NCBI GenBank assembly: GCA_017543905.1
Contig: JAFYFC010000002.1
Span: forward strand, 50,958-114,957
DNA length: 64,000 nt
DNA from: Clostridia bacterium
GTDB taxonomy: Bacteria; Bacillota; Clostridia; Christensenellales; Aristaeellaceae
Reading direction: 5' to 3'
Below the pieces are notes generated by a model. The model did no database searches and had not been told where the DNA came from. It saw nothing but the letters and a program-made list of their open reading frames with translations. The position numbers and the translations under genes are program-made. Below are positions 42,442-53,365 of this stretch, one piece after another (the first letter of the stretch is position 1; every line of letters begins with the position of its first letter).

Positions 42442-43210
42442 TCACATGCCCTCCGACCTTCGCGCCCGGGTATGACAGTATCTCCGGCTCGCCCTCCGTG
42501 ATCAGCAGCGTGTGCTCGTAATGAGAGCAGGGCTTGCCGTCGCGGGTGATCGCAGTCCAGTCGTTTCCGGCGATATATACCTTCCACGTACCCAGCGCGA
42601 TCATCGGCTCTACCGCGATGGTCATGCCGGCGGTCAGGCGCGCTCCGCGCCCGGGCTTGCCGTAATTCGGAACGCCGGGGTCCTCGTGCATCTCGCGGCC
42701 TATGCCGTGTCCGCAGAAGTCGCGTATGACGCCGTAACCGTGCTTCTCCGCGTGCTCCTGCACTGCCCAGCCGATATCTCCCAAACGGTTGCCGGCCTTC
42801 GCCTGCGCCGCGCCCAGCCAGAAGCATTCCTCGGTCACCCGTATCAGACGGGCGCACTCTGCGGAAACCTTTCCGACGGGAGAGGTGAACGCGCTGTCCG
42901 ACTGCCAGCCGTTAAGTATGCAGCCGCAGTCTATAGAGACTATCTGGCCTTCCTTGAGCGGCTTGTCGTTGGGGAAGCCGTGCACTACCTCGCTGTCGAC
43001 GCTTGCGCATATCGATGCGGGAAAACCTTCATACCCCTTGAAGGATGGTATCGCGCCCGCGTCCCTGATGAGCTTTTCGGCTCTCGCATCGATTTCAAGC
43101 GTGGTGACGCCCGGCTGTATCATCGTCTTCAGCTCGTCGAGCACCTCGTGCAGCAGCTTGCCCGCCTTGCGCATGAGCTCGACTTCGGCGTCGTTTTTAG
43201 TGTAAATCAT
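42434..43210 (-). CDS. map: Methionine aminopeptidase type I
   Basis: 258 residues. The metal ligands are visible: SIDCG, SDSAFTSPVG, CGHGIGREMHEDP, VEPMI and YEHTLLIT. The enzyme removes N-terminal Met from nascent proteins. It overlaps adk by 14 bases and lies in the standard secY-adk-map order. Confidence 0.97.
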   Translation of the reverse strand: MIYTKNDAEVELMRKAGKLLHEVLDELKTMIQPGVTTLEIDARAEKLIRDAGAIPSFKGYEGFPASICASVDSEVVHGFPNDKPLKEGQIVSIDCGCILNGWQSDSAFTSPVGKVSAECARLIRVTEECFWLGAAQAKAGNRLGDIGWAVQEHAEKHGYGVIRDFCGHGIGREMHEDPGVPNYGKPGRGARLTAGMTIAVEPMIALGTWKVYIAGNDWTAITRDGKPCSHYEHTLLITEGEPEILSYPGAKVGGHVNV

Positions 43211-43835
43211 CTTGGCTACCTAAAGCGATGAGAATCTCGCGCGTGACCTCGTCCTCCGGCTTATCCCCGTCCACCGTGCGCAGCGTGCCTTCCGCAGTGT
43301 AAAAATCGATCAGCGGAGCAGTCTGCGTATGATACACGTTAAGGCGGTTCGTTATGGTCTGAGGAGTATCGTCCTTGCGCTGTATCAGCTTACCGCCGCA
43401 GGATGGACATATCTCGGCGTTTGAGAGCATCGATATGTGGAACGTGCCCTCGCAGGCTGTGCAGACTCTGCGTCCCGTCAGGCGCGCAAGCAGCTTTTCG
43501 TCGCTTACGAATACGTTGATCACTCTGTCGGGAGGACAAATCTCTTTAAGCGCTTCAGACTGATGCACCGTGCGCGGGAAGCCGTCGAGCAGATAGCCCT
43601 TGGCGCAGTCGCTCTCCGAAAGCCTTTCCCTGACCATTTCGATAAGCACTTCGTCTGGCACCAGACCGCCGCTCTCCACGTAGCTTTTGGCCTTAAGACC
43701 GGTTGGAGTTCCTTTGGAGATCGCGCTTCTTAGCATGTCGCCGGTGGAGATATGCGGGATATCGAGCTTCGCGCAGATATGCGCGGCCTGAGTTCCCTTT
43801 CCCGCACCGGGAGGCCCCAGAAAAACAAGCTTCAT
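43197..43835 (-). CDS. adk: Adenylate kinase
   Basis: 212 residues from the ATG at 43835 (the longest frame would start in secY). P-loop LGPPGAGKGTQ, AMP-site DGFPRTV and a zinc-finger LID (CTACEGTF and CPSCGG) of Gram-positive type. It interconverts ATP, ADP and AMP. It follows secY with a 19-base gap. Confidence 0.97.
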   Translation of the reverse strand: MKLVFLGPPGAGKGTQAAHICAKLDIPHISTGDMLRSAISKGTPTGLKAKSYVESGGLVPDEVLIEMVRERLSESDCAKGYLLDGFPRTVHQSEALKEICPPDRVINVFVSDEKLLARLTGRRVCTACEGTFHISMLSNAEICPSCGGKLIQRKDDTPQTITNRLNVYHTQTAPLIDFYTAEGTLRTVDGDKPEDEVTREILIALGSQDDLH

Positions 43836-43854
43836 TTCTGTCGCCTCCGCGAAC

Positions 43855-45135
43855 TTACTTGAGGAAGCCCTTGTAGTGACGCATGAGCATCTGGCTCTCA
43901 AGCGTGCGCGCCGTTTCGACCGCAACGCTTACAGCTATCAGCAGCGAAGAGCCCGCAAACGCAAGCTGCACTCCCGCAAGCTTGTAAACGATGTTAGGCA
44001 GCAGTCCCAGCACGGCCAGGAACAGCGCGCCGAAAAGCGTCATACGGCTGTTGATTCGGGTTATATAGTCCACGGTCTGCTTGCCCTGACGGATGCCGGG
44101 GATGAGACCGCCGTTGTTCTGGATATTCTCTGCCATTTCCTTGGGATTGAAGGTAATGGAGGAATAGAAGAACGTGAAGGCGAAAATCAGCACAGCGTTG
44201 ATCGCGATATACCACCAAGTCGTGTAGCCCAGATTGGTGCTCCACCAGTTGGCGGCTTTGGTCAGCCTGAGCAGCTGCAGTATGGTCTCGGGAAACTGCA
44301 TGATCGCGCTTGCGAATATCAGAGGCAGCACGCCCGAAGCGTTCAGCTTGATCGGTATATGCGTGGACTGACCGCCGTACATCTTGCGTCCCACCATGCG
44401 CTTTGCGTACTGTACCGGTATACGTCTTTCGGACATGTCGACCAGCACTACGCCCACTATAAGCGCAAGAGAGATAACGACGATGAACAGATCGCCGGGC
44501 AGGGATTTGAAGGTCTGCGCAGTGCCGATGCCGAAGAGCTGACGGAACAGAGTCACGCAGCCGTTTGCAAAGGATGCCGCAAACCTTGATATGATGCCCG
44601 CGAATATCAGCAGGGACACGCCGTTGCCGATGCCCTTTTCGGTAATGCGCTCGCCGATCCACATCGCCAGCGCCGTACCGGCTGCAAGGCAGAAGCCGAT
44701 CGTGATGAGGCTGAAAAATTTGCCGGTAGCGTTCGCCTTGAGGCCTATCGTCAGCGCGACCGCCTGGATAAAGCCCAAACCGACCGTTACGTAACGGGTG
44801 ATCTTCTCGATCTTCTTTCTGCCCTCGTCGCCTTCCTTGCTTATGCGCTCAAGGGATGGTATCGCCACGCACAAAAGCTGCATAATAATGCTCGCATTGA
44901 TGTACGGGGTGATGCCCATCGCCATAATGGTGTAGTTCGAAAACTGCGAACCGGTCATTATGGAGATGTAATTGAGCAGCGAATACCTGTTTACGCTATC
45001 CGCTATGCTCGCAGTGTCGACGCCCGGAGTAGGTATGAAGCACAGCAGTCTGTAAAGAAGCAGCATGCCCAGCGTGTACAGGATCTTGTTTCTGAGCTCC
45101 TTGATCTTCCATGCATTTTTGAGCGTTTCAAACAT
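43855..45135 (-). CDS. secY: Preprotein translocase subunit SecY
   Basis: 426 residues, ten membrane segments. Signatures include LGMLLLYRLLCFIPTPGVDT, MGITPYINASIIMQLL, GNGVSLLIFAGI and the C-terminal NVAVSIGVETA-like ISVAVETARTLESQ. It is the channel of the Sec export machine. It is cotranscribed with the spc operon and starts one base after rplO. Confidence 0.98.
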   Translation of the reverse strand: MFETLKNAWKIKELRNKILYTLGMLLLYRLLCFIPTPGVDTASIADSVNRYSLLNYISIMTGSQFSNYTIMAMGITPYINASIIMQLLCVAIPSLERISKEGDEGRKKIEKITRYVTVGLGFIQAVALTIGLKANATGKFFSLITIGFCLAAGTALAMWIGERITEKGIGNGVSLLIFAGIISRFAASFANGCVTLFRQLFGIGTAQTFKSLPGDLFIVVISLALIVGVVLVDMSERRIPVQYAKRMVGRKMYGGQSTHIPIKLNASGVLPLIFASAIMQFPETILQLLRLTKAANWWSTNLGYTTWWYIAINAVLIFAFTFFYSSITFNPKEMAENIQNNGGLIPGIRQGKQTVDYITRINSRMTLFGALFLAVLGLLPNIVYKLAGVQLAFAGSSLLIAVSVAVETARTLESQMLMRHYKGFLK

Positions 45136-45136
45136 T

Positions 45137-45577
45137 TCAGATCACCTCGCAGACGCCGCCTGCCGCCTCGATCTTCTCCTTCGCGGTAGCGGTGAACTTG
45201 CTTGCCTGCACTGTGAGCTTCTTGGTGATTTCGCCGTCGCCCATGATTTTGACGCCGTCGTTAATCTTCTTGATGATGCCGTATTCGATGAGCTCTACGG
45301 GACCTACTACCGCGCCGTCGTCGAAGCAGTCCAGTGCGCTTACGTTGATGGCTTCGTAAACGGTTGCCCACTTGTTGGTGAAGCCGCGCTTGGGCAGACG
45401 CATCGTAAGCGGCATCTGACCGCCTTCAAATCCGGGGCGCTTGCCGCCGCCGGAACGCGCCTTGGCGCCCTTGTGACCTTTGCCGGAGGTCTTTCCGAGA
45501 CCGGATCCGATGCCGCGTCCCAAACGCTTGGGTGCGGAGGTGGCTCCGTAAGCGGGGTACAGTTCATGAAGTTTCAT
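45137..45577 (-). CDS. rplO: 50S ribosomal protein L15
   Basis: 146 residues: [40 protein letters not shown] and [13 protein letters not shown]. Full length. It assembles late into the 50S subunit. Confidence 0.98.
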   Translation of the reverse strand: MKLHELYPAYGATSAPKRLGRGIGSGLGKTSGKGHKGAKARSGGGKRPGFEGGQMPLTMRLPKRGFTNKWATVYEAINVSALDCFDDGAVVGPVELIEYGIIKKINDGVKIMGDGEITKKLTVQASKFTATAKEKIEAAGGVCEVI

Positions 45578-45588
45578 GTCGGACCTCC

Positions 45589-45771
45589 TTAATCTTCGAT
45601 CTCTTCAACCTTGACCATGTGCTTTACCTTGAAGATCATGCCACGCACTGCGGGAGTATCTTCCTTGACGACTGAGTCGCCTACATGGTGGAGGCCCAGA
45701 GCCTGTATGTTGGCGATGTGATTCTTCAAGCACGCGATGGTTGATTTAGTCTGTGTGATCTTAAGCTTCAT
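45589..45771 (-). CDS. rpmD: 50S ribosomal protein L30
   Basis: 60 residues: [20 protein letters not shown], then [20 protein letters not shown], with MVKVEE at the end. Complete. Confidence 0.98.
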   Translation of the reverse strand: MKLKITQTKSTIACLKNHIANIQALGLHHVGDSVVKEDTPAVRGMIFKVKHMVKVEEIED

Positions 45772-45784
45772 AGTATTGCCCTCC

Positions 45785-46285
45785 TCAGCCCAGCAGCTCT
45801 TCCACGGTCTTGCCGCGCAGTCTTGCTACTTTTTCAGCATCCTGCAGACGTCCCAGACCGTCGAGGGTGGCGCGCACCATGTTGATGGGGTTGTTGGAGC
45901 CTATCGACTTGGTACGGATGTTTTTGATGCCCACAGCCTCGATGACCGCACGCACGGGGCCGCCCGCGATAACGCCGGTGCCCTCGGGAGCGGGCATGAG
46001 CAGCACCTTGCCGGTGCCGAACTTGCCGGTTATCTCGTGAGGAATGGTGGTGCCGTCCATAGGAACGTTGATGAAATGCTTTTTCGCGTCTTCAATGCCC
46101 TTGCGTACGGCCTCGGGGATTTCAACGGCCTTGCCCATACCGCAGCCTACCTTGCCCTTTTCGTCGCCCACTACCATAAGAGTGGTGAAGCGGAAGTTTT
46201 TGCCGCCCTTAACGACCTTGGCAACGCGGTTGATATAAACAAGCTTCTCTTTGTATTCGCTTACTGGTCTTTCTCTGCGCTGCAT
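45785..46285 (-). CDS. rpsE: 30S ribosomal protein S5
   Basis: 166 residues from the ATG at 46285; GGAGGAG just upstream lies inside the longer frame, which is therefore not used. [18 protein letters not shown] and [20 protein letters not shown] are typical. Decoding fidelity protein. Confidence 0.97.
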   Translation of the reverse strand: MQRRERPVSEYKEKLVYINRVAKVVKGGKNFRFTTLMVVGDEKGKVGCGMGKAVEIPEAVRKGIEDAKKHFINVPMDGTTIPHEITGKFGTGKVLLMPAPEGTGVIAGGPVRAVIEAVGIKNIRTKSIGSNNPINMVRATLDGLGRLQDAEKVARLRGKTVEELLG

Positions 46286-46302
46286 TGCGTTATCTCCTCC
46301 CA

Positions 46303-46671
46303 TTAGAAGTTCAGACCGCCCTCGCGAGCGCCAGCAGCCAGCTGAGCTACACGACCGGTGTACATGTATCCGCCGCGGTCAAACACTACCTCGGTAACGC
46401 CGCCGGCGACCGCGCGCTCGGCTACGATCTTTCCGACCAGCTTCGCCGCGTTCTTTTTGTCCATGTCGGCCGCCTGAGAGGCGATGTCCTTCTCCACAGT
46501 GGATGCCGCAAAGAGCGTGTTGCCCTTTGTATCATCTATGATCTGCGCGTATATGTGGGCGTTGGAACGGTATACGCACAGGCGCGGACGCTCGGGCGTA
46601 CCGCTGATCTTTTTGCGTACGCGCTCATGGCGTATCACGCGGATTTCGTTTCTATCCGTCTTTTTGAACAT
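46303..46671 (-). CDS. rplR: 50S ribosomal protein L18
   Basis: 122 residues: [20 protein letters not shown] and [10 protein letters not shown], binding 5S rRNA. Complete, in standard order between rplF and rpsE. Confidence 0.98.
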   Translation of the reverse strand: MFKKTDRNEIRVIRHERVRKKISGTPERPRLCVYRSNAHIYAQIIDDTKGNTLFAASTVEKDIASQAADMDKKNAAKLVGKIVAERAVAGGVTEVVFDRGGYMYTGRVAQLAAGAREGGLNF

Positions 46672-46689
46672 TGCGATACCCTCCCTTTA

Positions 46690-47262
46690 TTACTTCTTGC
46701 CGGCCTTGCCTTCTTTATGGCGTACGACCTCGTCCTTCGCGCGCATAAGGCCTTCTTTGTTGCCCTTGTAGCGGATGCCCTTTCCGTGATACGGCTCGGG
46801 CTTGCGGATGGCGCGGATTTCAGCCGCGATCTCGCCCACGACCTGCTTGTCGATGCCGCTTATAACGATTGAGTTGGGGTTCGGCGTCGCAAAGGTCACG
46901 TTTGCGGGCGCTTTCACGATCACGGGATGGCTGAAGCCGATGTTTATGGTGAGCTGAGAGGGATTGTCCGCCTGAGCGCGGTAGCCTACGCCGACCAGCT
47001 CGAGGTTTGCGGTAAAGCCGCTGGTAACACCCAGCACCATGTTGTTGATAAGCGCACGGTACAGGCCGTGCATTGCACGGTATTGCTTCTCGTCGTTAGG
47101 ACGGCTCACGGTGAGCACGCCGTTGTCGACGCTAATACCCATCTTTTCGTTGACCTTCTGAGTCAGAGTGCCCTTGGGGCCTTTCACGGTGACTACGTTG
47201 TTTTCGCACTTCACCTCTACGCCGGCGGGTATCTGAATCGGAAGCTTACCAATTCGTGACAT
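46690..47262 (-). CDS. rplF: 50S ribosomal protein L6
   Basis: 190 residues: MSRIGKLPIQIPAGVEV, MGISVDNGVLTVSRPND, and the C-terminal EPYHGKGIRYKGNKEG. The tail is slightly longer than in E. coli. Confidence 0.98.
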   Translation of the reverse strand: MSRIGKLPIQIPAGVEVKCENNVVTVKGPKGTLTQKVNEKMGISVDNGVLTVSRPNDEKQYRAMHGLYRALINNMVLGVTSGFTANLELVGVGYRAQADNPSQLTINIGFSHPVIVKAPANVTFATPNPNSIVISGIDKQVVGEIAAEIRAIRKPEPYHGKGIRYKGNKEGLMRAKDEVVRHKEGKAGKK

Positions 47263-47279
47263 TCAGTTTACCTCCATTA

Positions 47280-47678
47280 TTACCAGATATAAGCTAAAAC
47301 TTCGCCGCCCATATTGGCTTTGCGTGCTTCTTTGTCTATCATGAGGCCCTTGGACGTGGAGATGATCGCGATGCCCAGTCCGCCTAAGACCTTGGGTATC
47401 TCGTCGCTCTTCGCGTACACGCGCAGACCGGGCTTCGATATGCGCTTCAAGCCCTTGATAACGGGCTCTTTGCCCTCTGCATACTTAAGGACTATCTTAA
47501 TCTGCCCCTGCATGCCGTCATCTATGAAATCCACGCTCTTCACAAAGCCTTCGTCCAGAAGGATCAGCGCGATGGACTTTTTGATGCCGGAAGCGGGTAT
47601 CATGACCTCGTCGTGTTTGGCAATCAGTCCGTTGCGGATTCTGGTGAGCATATCCGCGATGGGATCGTTTACGAGCAT
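47280..47678 (-). CDS. rpsH: 30S ribosomal protein S8
   Basis: 132 residues: [20 protein letters not shown], and [20 protein letters not shown] with a final GGEVLAYIW. Complete. Confidence 0.98.
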   Translation of the reverse strand: MLVNDPIADMLTRIRNGLIAKHDEVMIPASGIKKSIALILLDEGFVKSVDFIDDGMQGQIKIVLKYAEGKEPVIKGLKRISKPGLRVYAKSDEIPKVLGGLGIAIISTSKGLMIDKEARKANMGGEVLAYIW

Positions 47679-47696
47679 AGTTGAACCTCCTTCCGT

Positions 47697-47882
47697 TTAC
47701 CAGCTTGCCTTCCTGACTCCGGGGATCTCGCCCTTGTAAGCGAGCTCTCTGAAGCAGACGCGGCAAACGCCGTACTTGCGCAGAACGGCATGGGGACGGC
47801 CGCAGATACGGCAGCGGGTATATGCGCGGGTGGAGAACTTGGGTTCTCTGGCCTGCTTGATTTTAAGGCTTGTCTTTGCCAC
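47697..47882 (-). CDS. rpsZ: 30S ribosomal protein S14 type Z
   Basis: 61 residues with the zinc motif [20 protein letters not shown]. This is the short zinc-binding S14 typical of Gram-positives. Confidence 0.97.
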   Translation of the reverse strand: MAKTSLKIKQAREPKFSTRAYTRCRICGRPHAVLRKYGVCRVCFRELAYKGEIPGVRKASW

Positions 47883-47900
47883 GCTTATTTCCTCCTCACA

Positions 47901-48440
47901 TTACGCCTGGAACGGCATGCCCAGCATGGACAGCAGTTCCTTTGCCTCTTCGTCCGTCCTTGCGGTGGTAACGAAGATCATTTCCATACCGCGGATCTTC
48001 TCTACCTTATCGTAGTCGATTTCAGGGAAGATCAGCTGCTCGCGCACGCCCAGAGCGTAGTTGCCGCGGCCGTCGAAGGCCTTGGCGGAAACGCCGCGGA
48101 AGTCGCGCATGCGGGGCAGGACTATCGAAACAAGCTTATCGGCAAACTCGTACATACGGTCGGAACGCAGCGTTACCTTTGCGCCTACGTTCATGCCGGC
48201 ACGCACCTTAAAGTTTGCTATGGACTTCTTCGCCTTGGTTACGAGGGGCTTCTGACCGGAAATGGTGGCAAGCTCGCTTACCGCCAGCTCCAGCGCCTTT
48301 GCGTTGTCCTTGCAGTCGCCCAGACCCATGTTGATGACGATTTTCTCAAGGCGGGGAACCTGCATTACGTTCTTATAGCCGAACTTCTGCGTGAGGGCAG
48401 GAATGACTTCTGAACGGTACTTCTCTTGCAGTCTGGTCAT
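47901..48440 (-). CDS. rplE: 50S ribosomal protein L5
   Basis: 179 residues: [28 protein letters not shown] and [20 protein letters not shown]. Complete; contacts 5S rRNA. Confidence 0.98.
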   Translation of the reverse strand: MTRLQEKYRSEVIPALTQKFGYKNVMQVPRLEKIVINMGLGDCKDNAKALELAVSELATISGQKPLVTKAKKSIANFKVRAGMNVGAKVTLRSDRMYEFADKLVSIVLPRMRDFRGVSAKAFDGRGNYALGVREQLIFPEIDYDKVEKIRGMEMIFVTTARTDEEAKELLSMLGMPFQA

Positions 48441-48458
48441 TTGTCTATTCCTCCTTCA

Positions 48459-48800
48459 TTATTTATCGATGGCGGCGCCGCACTTCTTGCAGACGCGAAC
48501 CTTCTTCGGCTTTTTGCCTTCGACTTCGATGAACTTGTGCGCCAGTCTCGTCGCCTTCTTGCAGGAAGGGCATACGAGCATAACCTTGCAGGCCGGGATA
48601 GCCGATTCCTTGTCGATTATGCCGCCGGGCATACCCTGTCCGCGGGGCTTCTGGTGCTTTTTGACCATCGCGACGCCTTCGACGATGATCTTGCCGGTGG
48701 CGGGAAAAGCTTTCTGTATTTTGCCCTGCTTGCCCTTGTCCTTGCCGGAGATCACGACTACGGTATCACCGGATTTAACACCGAGCTTCTGTATAGCCAT
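48459..48800 (-). CDS. rplX: 50S ribosomal protein L24
   Basis: 113 residues: KLGVKSGDTVVVISGKDKGK (KOW), with a C-terminal zinc ribbon formed by CPSC and CKKC. Complete zinc form. Confidence 0.97.
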   Translation of the reverse strand: MAIQKLGVKSGDTVVVISGKDKGKQGKIQKAFPATGKIIVEGVAMVKKHQKPRGQGMPGGIIDKESAIPACKVMLVCPSCKKATRLAHKFIEVEGKKPKKVRVCKKCGAAIDK

Positions 48801-48815
48801 ATCGTGTTCCTCCTA

Positions 48816-49184
48816 TTAAAGTACTTCGGGAGCGAGCGAAACGATCTTCATGTAATCCTTTTCGCGAAGCTCTCTGGCGACCGGCCCAAAGATACGGGTG
48901 CCTCTGGGCTGCTTCTGTGCGTCGATGATGACTGCTGCATTGTCGTCGAAGCGGATGTAGCTCCCGTCGGGACGACGATACTGCTTCTTGGTGCGGACGA
49001 TAACGGCCTTTACGACCTCGCCCTTTTTAACGGCTCCGCCCGGCTGTGCGGACTTTACGCTGGCAACGATTACGTCGCCGACGCTGCCGGACTGGCGGAA
49101 AGAGCCACCCAGCACGCGGAAGCACATAATCTCTTTCGCGCCGCTGTTATCTGCAACCTTTAATCTGGTTTGCGGCTGAATCAT
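48816..49184 (-). CDS. rplN: 50S ribosomal protein L14
   Basis: 122 residues: [19 protein letters not shown], then [19 protein letters not shown]. Complete. Confidence 0.98.
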   Translation of the reverse strand: MIQPQTRLKVADNSGAKEIMCFRVLGGSFRQSGSVGDVIVASVKSAQPGGAVKKGEVVKAVIVRTKKQYRRPDGSYIRFDDNAAVIIDAQKQPRGTRIFGPVARELREKDYMKIVSLAPEVL

Positions 49185-49203
49185 AGTGGTTTTCCTCCTG
49201 CTC

Positions 49204-49464
49204 TTACTTCGCCTTTTCGATGATCTCGACCAGTCTCCAGTGCTTTTCCTTGGAGAGCGGTCTGGTTTCCATCACGCGCACGGTGTCGCCGATGCCGCAC
49301 TCATTGTTCTCGTCGTGAGCCTTGAGCTTGGTGGTGCGGTTCATGATCTTGCCATACAGCGGATGCTTTACACGGGTACGGATTGCGACGACGATGGTTT
49401 TGTCCATCTTATCGGAAACCACGACGCCCACGCGCTCTTTGCGCATACCTCTCTGCTCGGACAT
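49204..49464 (-). CDS. rpsQ: 30S ribosomal protein S17
   Basis: 86 residues from the ATG at 49464; GGAGGAG upstream falls inside the longer frame, which is not used. [19 protein letters not shown] and [20 protein letters not shown] are typical. Confidence 0.95.
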   Translation of the reverse strand: MSEQRGMRKERVGVVVSDKMDKTIVVAIRTRVKHPLYGKIMNRTTKLKAHDENNECGIGDTVRVMETRPLSKEKHWRLVEIIEKAK

Positions 49465-49478
49465 TTCTCTCTCCTCCA

Positions 49479-49685
49479 TTAGTCCTTAGTCAGTTCACGC
49501 TGGCTCAGGACGGTCTTTATGCGGGCTATGTCCTTTTTGCAGGCACGTACCGCTGCCGTGTTCTGCAGCTGACCCGTAGCCAGCTGAAAGCGCAGGTTGA
49601 ACAGTTCTTCCTTTTTGTTCTTGAGTTCGGTGCCAAGCTCTTCGGCGGTCTTGTCCTTAAGCGTATTCAGGATGTTGTTTTTCAT
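49479..49685 (-). CDS. rpmC: 50S ribosomal protein L29
   Basis: 68 residues: [20 protein letters not shown] and [18 protein letters not shown]. It overlaps the rplP stop by four bases. Confidence 0.97.
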   Translation of the reverse strand: MKNNILNTLKDKTAEELGTELKNKKEELFNLRFQLATGQLQNTAAVRACKKDIARIKTVLSQRELTKD

Positions 49686-50113
49686 TTCTGTTCACCACCC
49701 GCCTGAGTTTCCTTGGAAATAATCTTGGTCTTTATCGGAAGCTTATGGCCGGCCAGGCGCAGCGCTTCCTTTGCGATTTCGGGGTCGATGCCGCCCATCT
49801 CGAACAGCACGCGGCCGGGCTTTACCACCGCTACCCAGTATTCGGGCGCGCCTTTGCCGGATCCCATTCGGGTCTCGGCGGGCTTCGCGGTTACGGGCTT
49901 GTCGGGGAATATCTTTATCCATACGTTGCCGCCGCGCTTCGTGGTACGGGTCATCGTCTGACGGGCAGCCTCGATCTGATTTGAGGTTATCCAGCCGGGC
50001 TGCAGAGCAACCAGACCGTATTCACCGTAGGCCAGGAAATTGCCGCGCTGGGCCTTTCCCTTCATGCGGCCGCGCTGCTGTTTGCGGTGCAGCACTCTCT
50101 TGGGCATCAGCAT
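49682..50113 (-). CDS. rplP: 50S ribosomal protein L16
   Basis: 143 residues: [39 protein letters not shown], and [20 protein letters not shown]. The ATG at 50113 gives the usual MLMPKRV start. Confidence 0.98.
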   Translation of the reverse strand: MLMPKRVLHRKQQRGRMKGKAQRGNFLAYGEYGLVALQPGWITSNQIEAARQTMTRTTKRGGNVWIKIFPDKPVTAKPAETRMGSGKGAPEYWVAVVKPGRVLFEMGGIDPEIAKEALRLAGHKLPIKTKIISKETQAGGEQK

Positions 50114-50116
50114 TGC

Positions 50117-50806
50117 TTATTTCCCTCCTCTTCTGCGGGGTGCAGGTCCGTTCACGGTGCGGGGCACGAAGCCCTTGGTGAGTACCTGTCCCTTGTAAAT
50201 CCATACCTTGCAGCCGATGCGGCCGTAGGTGGTCTTCGCTTCCGCGAAGCCGTAGTCGATGTTCGCGCGCAGGGTCTGCAGCGGTATCGGGCCCTCGTGA
50301 TATCCTTCGCTGCGGGCGATGTCCGCGCCGCCGAGTCTGCCGGAAACGGTGGTCTTGATTCCCTTCGCGCCCGCTTTCATGGCGTGGGAGATGACCTGCT
50401 TCATGGCTCTGCGGAAGGACGTGCGCTTTTCGATCTGCTGGGCGACGTTTTCCGCCACCAGCTGAGCGTCGCACTCGGGATTTCTGACTTCGAGGATGTT
50501 GAGATTAACGTTGTCCTTGCCGGTAAAGGCGATGATTTCTTTCTTGAGCGTTTCCACTCCGGCGCCGCCCTGTCCGATCACGATGCCGGGCTTTGCCGCC
50601 CATACGCCGACTTCCAACTTATCGCCCGCACGGGAAATATCGATGTGGGAGATACCGGCAGCGTAGAGCTTGTCTTTGAGCCATACGCGCAGCTTATGGT
50701 CGTCTACCAGGTTGTTGGAAAAATCCTTCTTGCCTGCGTACCATTTGGTGCTCCAGTCCATGATGACACCAACGCGCGCGCCATGGGGATTAACTTTCTG
50801 ACCCAT
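50117..50806 (-). CDS. rpsC: 30S ribosomal protein S3
   Basis: 229 residues: [20 protein letters not shown], a KH domain, and [20 protein letters not shown]. Complete; forms part of the mRNA entry site. Confidence 0.98.
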   Translation of the reverse strand: MGQKVNPHGARVGVIMDWSTKWYAGKKDFSNNLVDDHKLRVWLKDKLYAAGISHIDISRAGDKLEVGVWAAKPGIVIGQGGAGVETLKKEIIAFTGKDNVNLNILEVRNPECDAQLVAENVAQQIEKRTSFRRAMKQVISHAMKAGAKGIKTTVSGRLGGADIARSEGYHEGPIPLQTLRANIDYGFAEAKTTYGRIGCKVWIYKGQVLTKGFVPRTVNGPAPRRRGGK

Positions 50807-50819
50807 TTTGTTTCCTCCC

Positions 50820-51203
50820 TTATTTCTGGTCGAGCACGACGGTGATGTGACTGGTCCTCTTGAGGATCACGTCAGCGCGGCCGTGGGAACGGGCCCAATA
50901 GCGCTTGAAGGTCGGGCCCTGATTTGCATAAACCTCTGCGACGTACAGATTGTCGCGGCTTAAGCTTAAGTTGTTCTCCGCGTTTGCGATCGCGCTTTCA
51001 AGCAGCTTTTTCACAACGGGAGACGCGCTCTTGGGAGTGTAGGTAAGTATCGCCAGCGCGTCGTCTACCTGCTTGCCGCGGATAAGGTCTATGACGATCT
51101 TCACCTTGCGGGAAGAAATACGTACGTTTCTGACTATCGCGCGGGCACGCTTGTCGGCGTTTTCCTTGCGCGCAGCAGCTTTTTCCTTGATACGAGTTGC
51201 CAT
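50820..51203 (-). CDS. rplV: 50S ribosomal protein L22
   Basis: 127 residues: [20 protein letters not shown] and [21 protein letters not shown] Lys/Glu/Ala-rich extension of about 18 residues precedes the conserved start. Confidence 0.97.
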   Translation of the reverse strand: MATRIKEKAAARKENADKRARAIVRNVRISSRKVKIVIDLIRGKQVDDALAILTYTPKSASPVVKKLLESAIANAENNLSLSRDNLYVAEVYANQGPTFKRYWARSHGRADVILKRTSHITVVLDQK

Positions 51204-51221
51204 TCGTTTGCTCCTTTCCGC

Positions 51222-51500
51222 TTACTTCTTCGCGCTGGACTTTTCGCCTGCGTGGCCCCTGAAGGTCCTTGTGGGCGCGAATTCGCCGAACTTATGGCCT
51301 ACCATATCCTCGGTGATGTATACCGGCACATGCTTGCGGCCGTCGTGTACGGCTACCGTGTGTCCGATGAAATCCGGGAAGATCGTGGAAGAACGCGACC
51401 AGGTCTTAAGAACCTTCTTCTCGCCGCCGTTGTTCATTTCCTGTACTCGCTTAAGCAGAGCTTCCTGGATAAACGGTCCCTTTTTAACGGATCTGCTCAT
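51222..51500 (-). CDS. rpsS: 30S ribosomal protein S19
   Basis: 92 residues: [20 protein letters not shown] and [20 protein letters not shown]. Complete. Confidence 0.98.
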   Translation of the reverse strand: MSRSVKKGPFIQEALLKRVQEMNNGGEKKVLKTWSRSSTIFPDFIGHTVAVHDGRKHVPVYITEDMVGHKFGEFAPTRTFRGHAGEKSSAKK

Positions 51501-51530
51501 TTATCGTTTTGCCTCCTTCTGCTGTGTCTC

Positions 51531-52361
51531 TTACTTGCCGGCCCGCTTGACGATCATCTTGTCGGAATACTTGCGATGCTTGCGGGTCTTGACGCCCTGC
51601 GTCTTTTTGCCCCAAGGAGACATAGGAGCGGGCATACCTACGGGTGAACGGCCTTCGCCGCCGCCGTGCGGGTGGTCTACGGGGTTCATGACGACGCCGC
51701 GCACATGGGGGCGGATGCCCTTGTGACGCTGACGGCCGGCCTTACCGATGCGCACGTTTTCGTGCTCGTTGTTGCCGACCTCGCCGATCGTCGCGCGGGC
51801 GTTGATGGAGACCTTGCGGACCTCGCCGCTGGGCAGGCGAATCTGTGCGAACGCGCCTTCCTTAGCCATGACCTGCGCGGAGGTGCCGGCGGCGCGGACC
51901 ATCTGGCCGCCCTTGCCGACCTTGATCTCGATGTTGTGGATCAGCGTGCCCAGGGGGATGTTCGCTATTGGCAGGCAGTTGCCGGGCTTGATGTCGGCGT
52001 TTTCGCCGCTCATCACGGTGTCGCCCACTTTGAGATCCAGGGGCGCAAGGATGTATCTCTTTTCACCGTCCGCGTAGTACAGCAGCGCTATAAAGCAGGT
52101 ACGGTTGGGATCGTACTCGATCGCGGCTACCTTCGCGGGGATGTTGTCCTTGTTTCGCTTGAAATCGATTATGCGGTACTTGCGCCGCACGCCGCCGCCC
52201 TGATGGCGCACGGTGATTTTGCCGGAAGCGTTGCGGCCCGCCTTGCTGCGCAGATCGGTCACCAGCGAGCGCTCGGGCGCTTTTTTGGTGAGCTCATCGA
52301 ACGTGAGCACCGACATGAAGCGCCTTGCAGGCGAGGTCGGCTTATACACTCTGATTCCCAT
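51531..52361 (-). CDS. rplB: 50S ribosomal protein L2
   Basis: 276 residues: [38 protein letters not shown], and [20 protein letters not shown] with the conserved peptidyl-transferase-proximal His. Complete. Confidence 0.98.
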   Translation of the reverse strand: MGIRVYKPTSPARRFMSVLTFDELTKKAPERSLVTDLRSKAGRNASGKITVRHQGGGVRRKYRIIDFKRNKDNIPAKVAAIEYDPNRTCFIALLYYADGEKRYILAPLDLKVGDTVMSGENADIKPGNCLPIANIPLGTLIHNIEIKVGKGGQMVRAAGTSAQVMAKEGAFAQIRLPSGEVRKVSINARATIGEVGNNEHENVRIGKAGRQRHKGIRPHVRGVVMNPVDHPHGGGEGRSPVGMPAPMSPWGKKTQGVKTRKHRKYSDKMIVKRAGK

Positions 52362-52376
52362 TTGCTTACCTCCCTA

Positions 52377-52673
52377 TTACTGCGCCATGCCCTCGAAGAA
52401 CTCGATGGGCTTGCTGTCCTTCTTGAGCGTTACGTAGGCCTTCTTGATCTCAGGGGTCCTGCCCTGGGTGCGTCCCTGACGCTTGAGCTTGCCGTCGGTG
52501 CGCAGGGTGTTTACGGATTCGACCTTCACGCCGAACACCTGCTCAACCGCCTGCCTGATCTCGATCTTGTTGGCTCTCTTGTCGACAACGAAGACGTACT
52601 TTTTCTCGGCAATCGTCGCGTAGGACTTTTCGGTGAGCACGGGGCGAATGATAATATCGTATGCGCTTTTCAT
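52377..52673 (-). CDS. rplW: 50S ribosomal protein L23
   Basis: 98 residues: [20 protein letters not shown] and [20 protein letters not shown]. It lies at the exit tunnel and is a docking site for trigger factor and SRP. It shares one base with rplD. Confidence 0.98.
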   Translation of the reverse strand: MKSAYDIIIRPVLTEKSYATIAEKKYVFVVDKRANKIEIRQAVEQVFGVKVESVNTLRTDGKLKRQGRTQGRTPEIKKAYVTLKKDSKPIEFFEGMAQ

Positions 52674-53338
52674 TATTCGTTCTCCTCCGTTTCGGCCTGT
52701 TCGATATATTCGTCGTTGTACATGTCCTCGATGCGGGCGACCGCTTCCTTAGTTACAACGAAGGAGTTGTAGTTCAGGATGTCGACCACGTTCAGCATGC
52801 CGGTGTGGGAAGCCTTTACGCCCTGGATGTTGGCGGATGCGCGCACCACGTCCGCGTTCGCGTCCGCGGTCACGATCATGGCCTTCTTGTCGGCGCCGAT
52901 CGCCTTGAGCATGTTGACGATGACCTTGGTTTTTACTTCGTTGGTAAACTCGATGGTATCGAGGATGATGATCTGGTTTTCCGCAGCCTTGCAGGTTAAG
53001 GCGCTCTTCATCGCCAGACGGCGGACCTTGCGCGGCACGCTGATTCTGTAGGAGCGGGGCTTGACCGCGAATACCATACCGCCGTGGGTGAACTGGGGCG
53101 CTCTGCGGCCGTGATGGCGCGCGTTGCCGGTGCCCTTCTGGCGGTAAATCTTTCTGCCGCCGCCGCGCACTTCCGTGCGGGTGAGCGCAGACTGGGTGCC
53201 CTGACGCTGAGCGTTAAGTATCGCTCTGGACACCGTATGCATGGCGTATACGTTCACTTCCGCGCCGAACACGTCTTCGTTCAGATCGTAAGTGCCGACC
53301 TCTTTGCCCTGCATATTCAGAACTTTTACAGTAGGCAT
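52673..53338 (-). CDS. rplD: 50S ribosomal protein L4
   Basis: 221 residues: [20 protein letters not shown] and [13 protein letters not shown]. In many bacteria L4 represses its own operon; the structured leader upstream of rpsJ is compatible with this. The acidic tail ([14 protein letters not shown]) is about ten residues longer than usual. Confidence 0.98.
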   Translation of the reverse strand: MPTVKVLNMQGKEVGTYDLNEDVFGAEVNVYAMHTVSRAILNAQRQGTQSALTRTEVRGGGRKIYRQKGTGNARHHGRRAPQFTHGGMVFAVKPRSYRISVPRKVRRLAMKSALTCKAAENQIIILDTIEFTNEVKTKVIVNMLKAIGADKKAMIVTADANADVVRASANIQGVKASHTGMLNVVDILNYNSFVVTKEAVARIEDMYNDEYIEQAETEENE

Positions 53339-53365
53339 TATATTGCGTCCTCCTTCCGGTTAAAC